Below, piece by piece: positions 43,106 through 48,758 of a stretch of DNA of 48,758 nt. How positions within the stretch are numbered: position 1 is the stretch's first letter; every line of letters starts with the position of its first letter. A model generated the notes under the pieces. It had not been told where the DNA came from. It saw nothing but the letters and a program-made list of their open reading frames with translations, and did no database searches. The position numbers and the translations under genes were made by a program. Source of the stretch: Archaeoglobus sp. JdFR-24 (GTDB lineage: Archaea; Halobacteriota; Archaeoglobi; Archaeoglobales; Archaeoglobaceae); contig MTML01000098.1 of the NCBI GenBank assembly GCA_002011215.1, positions 1 through 48,758 of the forward strand. The letters are read 5' to 3'.

Positions 43106-43428
43106 ATGGCAATGAATAAAAACGGGAAGCATTAAACGAATTTGTACGCAAATTAAAAGAAAGATATGGTGGAAAGATTGAGAAAATTATTGTCTTTGGC
43201 TCGTATGCAAGAGATAAAGCTAAGGAAGATAGTGACATAGACATTTTGATAGTTGGAGATATCGAGCTTGATGAGGCTATCGATACTAGCTTTCCGATTT
43301 TTATGAGATATGGCGTTTATCTATCACCGATTGTAATGTCAAGAGACTGCGAACTCATATTCAGAGAGAGAACTGGGTTTATAAGAAGTGTTTTAAGAGA
43401 TGGTGTGCTGATGTATGCCAAAGCATGA
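43106..43428 (+). pseudogene. MNT nucleotidyltransferase, frameshifted at start
   Basis: ATG at 43106 or 43112 begins MAMNK; after an A5 run (43118-43122) a one-base shift is needed to reach REALNEFVRKLKERYG. The rest is intact: IIVFGSYARDKAKEDSDIDIL, the full GSx10DxD nucleotidyltransferase motif, through VLRDGVLMYAKA. Without the shift no start codon serves the catalytic motif. It overlaps the HEPN reading frame that follows, the normal MNT-HEPN order. Confidence 0.8.
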
Positions 43429-43797
43429 AAGATATATGGAAAGGGCATACGAAGCTCTTGAATCAGCAAAAATTCTTTTTGAAAATGAAAAGTATAACAG
43501 TGCTATAGGTCTAGCTACTAAATGTTTTATGCTGCAAAAGCACTTTTGAGCATCAAAGACATACATCCGAAGACTCATATAGGCGTAGTTAGTAAGTTAG
43601 GTTTAGAATTCGTTAATAAAGGATTTGTAGAGGAAATTTACGGGAAGATTATTGCAAAAGCAGATGAGGGAAAGAGCAGACTATGACGTTTATTATAAGG
43701 CAACAAAAGATGAGGCCGAGAGTGCGATAAGATATTCCGAGAGATTCGTAGAGAGAATTAAAAAAGCTTTAGATGAGGTTGAGAGTGATTTGTATGA
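43415..43797 (+). pseudogene. HEPN-domain gene, frameshifted
   Basis: It starts PKHERYMERAYEALESAKIL with YNSAIG, then the frame is lost in the MFYAAKALL region (43510-43540), continues as IHPKTHIGVVSKLGLEFVNK and shifts again near 43672 to ADYDVYYKATKDEAESAIRY and FVERIKKALDEVE. This is the HEPN family that pairs with the MNT gene before it. Its end meets the rfbB start, which placed the pair inside a dTDP-sugar gene series. Confidence 0.8.
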
Positions 43798-44012
43798 AAA
43801 TACTTGTCACAGGTGGTTTGGGCTTTATAGGAAGCAACTTCATAAGATACATTTTGAACAAATACCCAGATATTGAAATAATAAATGTAGATGCCATGAA
43901 ATATGGATCTAATCCAGACAATCTGAGTGATATAGATGATGGCAGATATACGTTTATCAAAGGTAATGTCTCAGATTACGAGTTTATGTGCGATCCAGAG
44001 CTTTTTAGGAGG
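43794..44012 (+). pseudogene. rfbB: dTDP-glucose 4,6-dehydratase gene, N-terminal fragment
   Basis: ATG at 43794 opens MKILVTGGLGFIGSNFIRYI, then EIINVDAMKYGSNPDNLSDI and YTFIKGNVSDYEF. These are the first about 62 residues of RfbB/RmlB, including the NAD motif GGxGFIGS. Homology then stops and the frame runs on to 44099 in unrelated sequence. The catalytic Tyr-x3-Lys region is absent. It follows the broken MNT-HEPN pair directly. Confidence 0.85.
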
Positions 44013-44205
44013 TTAAAATCGAAGATTGAAGTTAATTCACACATATTTCTCCATGTCTCTCAAATGTTTATAAATTGTTCTGCAATCTTATTACTGTAAA
44101 CTATTTTTCAGATTTTGGGAAATTTGATCTGTGAACTTTCAATCTTAGCTCGTATACTTAAAAGTGAGTTTCATGATGTTAATTTACAGATATAACAATA
44201 AACTT

Positions 44206-44448
44206 TCATCTATAAAAGTGAGGTTTTAGTTCTTCTTCTGGAATATACCTCGAAGCTTGCCTGATTATAGCTTTTAGTGTTCCCTTATCAAGTTCATCGT
44301 GCAAAGGTATGGTTAAAGTCTGTTTTGTTCTATCTGGTAAAACCCTTCTCAACTTCACATGACTACCTCTCTGAGATACGACTTCAAACCCGAACTTTGA
44401 AAGTATTTTTACAACTTCTTTCCCGCTAAGAACTCTAAGCTTTGGCAT
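44206..44448 (-). CDS. hicA: HicA-type mRNA interferase toxin
   Basis: 80 residues. LSGKEVVKILSKFGFEVVSQ and RGSHVKLRR carry the double-stranded-RNA-binding-like fold and catalytic His of HicA, with LTIPLHDELDKGTLKAIIRQ at the C-terminus. HicA cleaves mRNA independently of translation. The start overlaps the hicB end by 14 bases. Both genes are intact, unlike most toxin genes nearby. Confidence 0.92.
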   Translation of the reverse strand: MPKLRVLSGKEVVKILSKFGFEVVSQRGSHVKLRRVLPDRTKQTLTIPLHDELDKGTLKAIIRQASRYIPEEELKPHFYR

Positions 44449-44659
44449 ATTCGAGCTCCAGATTAACTAAAACTGAGAAATCCGGGGATATTTCCAACTC
44501 CTCTAGGTCTTCACCTTCTAAATGAAGGCTAATTGCTTCTCTGATGTTTTCTACGACTTCATCTAATGTTTTTCCTTGGGTCACTATCGGCAGATCGATG
44601 CATTCAGCAACATAGTACTTCTCCCCCATATAAATCCTGAACTGGATTATTCTTTTCAT
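44435..44659 (-). CDS. hicB: HicB-type antitoxin
   Basis: 74 residues. YVAECIDLPIVTQGKTLDEV and ENIREAISLHLEG form the partial RNase-H-like HicB fold. No C-terminal DNA-binding domain is present. It is encoded before hicA in the same operon, the order usual in archaea. Confidence 0.92.
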   Translation of the reverse strand: MKRIIQFRIYMGEKYYVAECIDLPIVTQGKTLDEVVENIREAISLHLEGEDLEELEISPDFSVLVNLELEYAKA

Positions 44660-44841
44660 AGTGCTTTTTAGGGCTTGTTTTATTTATCTATTTTTCTATG
44701 GTGTTAACAAATTACTAAAAACTCTGAATATTCAATTTCTTACTCTTAGCAGAAAAAGTGAGGGTTATTGGAGAGAAGAGTTCCTGAATCAGCATTTGAG
44801 TGCTTATGCTCTGGATGTCGATATAATTCGCTGATGCCATT

Positions 44842-45201
44842 TTGAGGAAGATTGGAGTTACAGTTCTGGTTTATGGTGCTCCAATAAATCATGGGGATTT
44901 TCACAACTTAGGCGTCTTGCTCGTGTATGCTGTGGCGGTTTCATTTCTACTTCATCCTCTCGGTATTCGCTTTATAGATTCTTTCATCTTCGCAAGTGTG
45001 GGCTTTGCAGCGCACTTGCTAGAGGATGCTCTTGTATCTAATGGTTACAGGATGTTGTGGCCACTTTCTTTCCAAAAGTTTGGGATAGGCGTGTTTAAAT
45101 ATAGAGCTGATCTGTACGGCGTAGCAGATAAGGAAGTGTTGGCAGTAGGATTGATCCTTGTTGGAGTCTGTGCAGTTGTAAGAACAATGTATGATGGATA
45201 A
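44842..45201 (+). pseudogene. YdjM-like membrane hydrolase, N-terminally truncated paralogue
   Basis: 119 codons open. LVYAVAVSFLLHPLGIRFID, FASVGFAAHLLEDALVSNGY and LWPLSFQKFGIGVF match the second half of YdjM-type proteins (H-hh-D-A...G...LWPhS). The expected front half with the first His/Asp ligands is not found in 44700-44841. No ribosome binding site supports the first ATG. It is only distantly related to the gene at 39575. Confidence 0.6.
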
Positions 45202-45374
45202 AGAGGAGTATAAGGGGTTAACTCTAGATTGTCCAGTCCGTATTTATTAAACTGATAAGATGAGCGTTGAGGAAATTGAAGCAGTTTTTGAGAAGAAAAA
45301 TCATGGGATTCAATCCCAGATTCATTGGCCAAATAAGGAAGGCCGCGAAAAAGAAAATAGGTTCAATGGAATAT

Positions 45375-45500
45375 GAAATTGTTGGCATAAGATTTTTATT
45401 GCACCACATACTGCTGGTTCTCTGCTTGTTGCAGCTTTGATTTCTCTGCTGTTTTGTGATCTCTGTTTTTGCTGCTGGCTTTGGTCTTATCGATGATCAT
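45375..45500 (+). pseudogene. YdjM-like gene, short middle fragment
   Basis: After small indel repair the translation includes HTTAGSLLVAALISLLFCDL, parallel to LHTPVGSLLSAALISLLFYD of the gene at 39575. No start, no end. The rest of 45202-45592 shows nothing else recognisable. Confidence 0.6.
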
Positions 45501-45592
45501 TTGTAGAACAAAAATAACCTGCTGTTGACCTTGTGGAGACATATGGGAAGATGTTGCTTGGGTAAGGTGTGGTTTACTGACGCTCTTATCAG

Positions 45593-46942
45593 CTAAGCTC
45601 CCTTAGAGTTTTTGATAACTCTCTCCAGGTCCTTCAAATCAAGAGCGTTTATTTTTTCCTTATTTTCAATATTCTTAGCTATTAAGTAGAATTCTCTATC
45701 TCCATTGAAATCCACAATTTCTGACTTTCTCTTTAAGTCCTTCAGAATTCTTTTTGCGTCTTTAAAACTTAGATCTTTCCACTTAACCTCAAAGAAATAC
45801 ATCTTTTCATCATTATAAGCTAGGACATCTATTTCATCTTCCTTATGCCACCACTTTGAGACGCTATTTTGCCCAAAGTCAAGGATTTTAAGTTTAAGCA
45901 TTTCAAAAATTAAGCGCTCAAATGCTCTGCCGTAGTATGTGTTTAAATCGTTTAGTATTCTTCCATAAACATCATCAACCCTGCCGATCTCCAGATCTCC
46001 AAAATTAGGATATATGTAGCGGAACCAGAAGCTGAAGAAGTTGTCTTTGATGTAGTAATGGCCTCGCTTTTTGTATCCGTATGGCAGTTCATAACCGATA
46101 ACATCTAATCGCCCAAGGACATCGATGTATTTTGATAAGTTACCTCTATCCAGGCCCGTAACACTAACAAGCTCACCTAAGGTCGTATATCCCAAGGCTA
46201 TGTATTTTAAAATGAGCTTGTAAACTCTCGGTTCTCTGAGTTCCTCTCTGAGAAGGAATTCCGGTTCTTCGTAAAGAATTTCACCCTTTCTGAGAATCTT
46301 TTCTCTTATGTTTTCCTCCACACTCAACCTCTCATCAACTTGGGCTAAGTAAAAAGGTGTCCCTCCGAAGACCGCATAAATTTTAACCAGCTCTTCAAAG
46401 CTCTTTTCCGGGAACATACTGGCTATTCCGGTTATATCAAACGGATTTACTTTCCATTGACCTGTTCTTCTTCCGTAGAGTGGGCTCGTATAATCCAGGA
46501 TACTTTCCATCATTCCTACACTCGATCCACAAAGTATCAGGAATATCTTTGAATTGCTTAGAATCTCATCCCAGATCTTCTGGAAGATGCTTAAAATTCC
46601 TGTTTGAAGTGAGATCAAATACTGAAACTCATCAAGAGCTATAATGGTCTTATTACCGGTCTCAGCCACGAGGTATCTGAAAAGCTCAGTCAATCCCACG
46701 TTCAGGTCTTTAAAGTAGTCCTTTCCCGTAAGTCTGGCAAAGGCGTATTTTATTTCATTTAGATTCTCTTTCATGGAGTCGCTGGTTAAAAGTGTGTAGA
46801 TTCCCTTTTTCCCCTCAAGAAACTTCTTAATGAGCGTAGTTTTACCGACTCTTCTTCTTCCGTAGAGTATAATTAACTGAGGTTTATCCTCTCTCCACTT
46901 CCTCTCAAGGAATTCCAGTTCCATTTCTCTATCTGCGAACAT
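45593..46942 (-). CDS. Archaeal ATPase with DUF234 nuclease-like domain
   Basis: 449 residues. Walker [10 protein letters not shown] (28-36), Walker [11 protein letters not shown], sensor [13 protein letters not shown], a winged-helix region ([20 protein letters not shown]) and a C-terminal DUF234 part with [13 protein letters not shown] and [19 protein letters not shown], which is a PD-(D/E)XK-like strand (D...E-V-K). The function of this large archaeal family is unknown. An inverted repeat TGTAGA/TCTACA (46959-46964 and 46982-46987) with an AT-rich centre lies just upstream and may be an operator. Confidence 0.93.
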   Translation of the reverse strand: MFADREMELEFLERKWREDKPQLIILYGRRRVGKTTLIKKFLEGKKGIYTLLTSDSMKENLNEIKYAFARLTGKDYFKDLNVGLTELFRYLVAETGNKTIIALDEFQYLISLQTGILSIFQKIWDEILSNSKIFLILCGSSVGMMESILDYTSPLYGRRTGQWKVNPFDITGIASMFPEKSFEELVKIYAVFGGTPFYLAQVDERLSVEENIREKILRKGEILYEEPEFLLREELREPRVYKLILKYIALGYTTLGELVSVTGLDRGNLSKYIDVLGRLDVIGYELPYGYKKRGHYYIKDNFFSFWFRYIYPNFGDLEIGRVDDVYGRILNDLNTYYGRAFERLIFEMLKLKILDFGQNSVSKWWHKEDEIDVLAYNDEKMYFFEVKWKDLSFKDAKRILKDLKRKSEIVDFNGDREFYLIAKNIENKEKINALDLKDLERVIKNSKGA

Positions 46943-47094
46943 GATACATCAAATGTTGTAGATAAAGTATAATAATTTTTCTACAGCATTATCTCCAAAA
47001 AAGTATAAAAGCGCTGCAGGCAAAGTAACCGCTTTAACTGTATTTGCCTCTCATGAATCATTGCATGCTTCGGAAATGTTTGTTTATTTCCAGC

Positions 47095-47392
47095 AGAACT
47101 ACTTTGATGATCAAGCATTATCAAAAAGCCATCGATGAATTCACAACGACCATAGAAAATAAGATGCAGTAGATGGTGTTATCCTCTTTGGTTGCGAGAG
47201 GTGAGGCTAAGGAGGATTCGGACATTGACATACTGGTTATCTGAATAGAAGGGAAGCTGAGGGTTGGAGAGCAGTGACCAAGCTTGCTTTTGATGTGTTA
47301 CTTGATATTGGGGAATATATCTCAGTAAAGATTCTCAGTTCAAAGGATATGCAGCAAAAAACGCCGTTTGTGAGAAATGTGATAAGGGTATA
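47095..47392 (+). pseudogene. MNT nucleotidyltransferase relic (second MNT-HEPN locus)
   Basis: Broken text includes VDGVILFG, RGEAKEDSDIDILVI (the DxD motif), VTKLAFDVLLDIGEYISVKI and LSSKDMQQKTPFV. The GS of the GSx10DxD motif is damaged and several frame changes occur. It is related to but not identical with the copy at 43106. Confidence 0.75.
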
Positions 47393-47399
47393 AAGATTG

Positions 47400-47735
47400 C
47401 ATGAAAAATGGAGATGGCAGAAGAGAAGCTAGGTTGCAAAATATCTCTTTGAAGGATGGTTACAGTGATGCAGTGAGCAGGGCTTATTACTTGTTTTATG
47501 CTGCTAGCACTTTTAGCTTTAAAGGATTTATCCTAAAGCTCATAAGGGTTCTCTCAATTTGGCCTTGAATTCGTAAAGAAGAGATTCATAGAGGACATTT
47601 ACAGATATGCCTTTGCTCATGCCAAAGACCGAAGAGAAGCTGCTGAAGATGATATCAGAAGAAGATTGACAAAGAAGAGACTGAAGCGATAATTGAGGAT
47701 GCGGAAAGATTCCTGGAGAGGTGAAGAGAGCAATA
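47400..47735 (+). pseudogene. HEPN-domain gene relic (second MNT-HEPN locus)
   Basis: Readable pieces are LKDGYSDAVSRAYYLFYAAS, LNLALNS and VKRAIEEL, the usual HEPN helices with SRAYYxxFYAA. Multiple frameshifts and stops. It follows the MNT relic and precedes the YdjM fragment and rfbA copy 2. Confidence 0.72.
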
Positions 47736-47814
47736 GAGGAGCTGAGGGAGCGAACGAAAAGCTGCTCTTCTTGAATCAATTATTATAAAAATATATAATT
47801 TTCTGTTTAGTCGA

Positions 47815-47975
47815 TGTATTGCTCAAGCATGTGGTGGGATGCTGCTTCTGCTTCCGTTTAGCTGGGATTAATCAGTTAGGATTGATTCAGACGGATAATT
47901 ACTGGACAACACTTGCTTTAGTGGTGGCAGTTATAGTTTGCATTTACGCCTACTTTTACATCAAACAGCCTAATA
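47815..47975 (+). pseudogene. YdjM-like gene, 3' fragment (copy 2)
   Basis: Begins TTGCTCAAGCATGT like copy 1 and encodes QLGLIQTDNYWTTLALVVAV and IYAYFYIKQPN with a small indel upstream. It differs from copy 1 by only scattered changes. About 90 extra bases separate it from the rfbA leader compared with copy 1. Confidence 0.85.
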
Positions 47976-48078
47976 AAAACCCAATGAAAAATTTTATAAC
48001 TCATAAAGCATATTACTACTTTCAATAGAGGTTTCAATAGAAGTGGATAGAAATTATAGCAAAAATAGAATTGCACAG

Positions 48079-48119
48079 GCGTCAGGTCTGAACTGATCAG
48101 TGATGGGAGGGCCTGATGC
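48079..48119 (+). promoter_or_regulatory. Conserved palindromic leader before live rfbA
   Basis: GCGTCAGG (48079-48086) can pair with CCTGATGC (48112-48119) with one G-U, around the perfect 10-base palindrome ACTGATCAGT (48092-48101). The AGGAGG ribosome binding site follows at 48143-48148. It is conserved in the dead copy. It could be an RNA hairpin or a protein operator. Confidence 0.55.
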
Positions 48120-48155
48120 GGTTAGGTGTTCCTTTCGATTTTAGGAGGTTGAGAT

Positions 48156-48758
48156 ATGAAAGCCCTAATTCTTTCTGGTGGGCATGGAACTCGTTTAAGA
48201 CCGCTAACCTATTCACAGCAAAAACAGTTGATTCCCGTTGCGAATAAACCAGTTTTATTCTATGCCATAGAAGATGCAATAGAGGCGGGAGTTGAAGAAA
48301 TAGGGATAATAGTGGGCCCGAACAAAGAACAGGTTATGGAAACGGTTAATTCAGTTGATTGGGATGCTGGTATAGAGTTCATATATCAGGGAGATCCCAA
48401 GGGTCTGGCACATGCGATTCTTGTTGCTGAAGATTTCTTAGACGAGGAATTCGTCATGTATCTTGGTGATAATATACTTAGAGATGGAATTGTCGAACAT
48501 GCAGAAAAATTCAGAAATCTCAAATCTGATTCCCTCATCCTGTTAACAGAGGTCGAGAATCCCCAGCAGTTCGGGGTTGCTGAGCTTGATGAGAACGGCA
48601 GAGTAAAAAGACTGGTCGAGAAGCCAAAGGTTCCGCCATCAAATTACGCTTTAGTTGGTATATATTTCTTCAAGCCCATAATCATGGAAGCATGCAAGAG
48701 TATTAAACCATCGTGGAGAGATGAGCTTGAAATAACGGATGCAATTCAATGGTTGATC
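48156..48758 (+). CDS. rfbA: Glucose-1-phosphate thymidylyltransferase (partial, runs off the edge)
   Basis: 201 codons visible, open to the window end. ALILSGGHGTRLRPLTYSQQ is the nucleotide-binding signature, with KQLIPVANKPVLFYAIEDA, YQGDPKGLAHAILVAEDFL, MYLGDNIL (the catalytic Asp) and QFGVAELDENGRVKRLVEKP. The enzyme makes dTDP-glucose, first step to dTDP-rhamnose and related sugars for surface glycans. The archaeal long form (about 350 residues, with C-terminal beta helix) is expected. Its dead copy at 42755 keeps that C-terminal end. A strong AGGAGGT precedes the ATG at 48156. Confidence 0.95.
   Translation, partial: MKALILSGGHGTRLRPLTYSQQKQLIPVANKPVLFYAIEDAIEAGVEEIGIIVGPNKEQVMETVNSVDWDAGIEFIYQGDPKGLAHAILVAEDFLDEEFVMYLGDNILRDGIVEHAEKFRNLKSDSLILLTEVENPQQFGVAELDENGRVKRLVEKPKVPPSNYALVGIYFFKPIIMEACKSIKPSWRDELEITDAIQWLI

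Noticed and set aside
43773..43793. Upstream extension of the rfbB fragment start
   Set aside because: The residues before the ATG at 43794 belong to the HEPN reading region, and the RfbB family begins exactly with the KILVTGG strand.

Overview
The window reads as archaeal DNA, most likely from a member of the Archaeoglobales or a related euryarchaeon. This rests on gene content: a tungsten-type aldehyde ferredoxin oxidoreductase, an MtrH-type methyltransferase operon that points to tetrahydromethanopterin C1 chemistry, DUF1616, DUF4129 and DUF58 membrane genes, a TrmB regulator and an archaeal ATPase with DUF234. Other support is GGAGGTGAT-like ribosome binding sites, TATA boxes about 26 bases before apparently leaderless starts, and frequent TTG and GTG starts. 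The genus is an inference. No rRNA, tRNA or CRISPR array was recognised by eye.

Region 1 (1-7.6 kb) is a catabolic block. A 2-keto-4-pentenoate hydratase family gene lies on the plus strand. A minus-strand operon follows: DUF3311 protein, sodium:solute symporter, zinc alcohol dehydrogenase, aldehyde ferredoxin oxidoreductase, UbiD decarboxylase. A C-terminal larB relic lies between them. Region 2 (7.6-17.9 kb) has an intact five-gene corrinoid methyltransfer operon: URO-D-type methyltransferase, corrinoid protein, MtrH homologue, DUF1638 protein and corrinoid activator with ASKHA fold. An IclR regulator and a MoaD-like protein follow. Four decayed transposase genes lie around these units. By eye this part is more AT-rich than what follows and may be an acquired island for methoxylated or aromatic acids.

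Region 3 (17.9-28.4 kb) is chromosomal membrane and envelope biology: a MoxR-DUF58-DUF4350-DUF4129 cluster with an extra membrane gene, a divergent pair of membrane proteins, a DUF1616 protein, and a large secreted coiled-coil protein followed by a small lipoprotein. Region 4 (28.6-36.7 kb) has two convergent sugar and phosphate or sulfate blocks. One holds a CopG-like regulator, DHH phosphoesterase, alkaline-phosphatase-superfamily enzyme, APS-kinase homologue and nucleotide-sugar epimerase. The other holds a UDP-sulfoquinovose-synthase-like gene and two epimerases, divergent from a TrmB regulator. Together they suggest synthesis of a sulfonated or sulfated surface glycan.

Region 5 (36.8-48.8 kb) is highly rearranged. 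It carries intact toxin-antitoxin-type pairs (AbrB/PIN, DUF4258/DUF2283, HicBA), one MNT gene beside a broken HepT, two broken MNT-HEPN pairs and another broken nucleotidyltransferase. It also has repeated fragments of a YdjM-like membrane hydrolase, a dead and a live glucose-1-phosphate thymidylyltransferase gene, and the front end of a dTDP-glucose dehydratase gene. Several reading-frame breaks here sit at short A or T runs, so decay and sequencing error both need to be considered.
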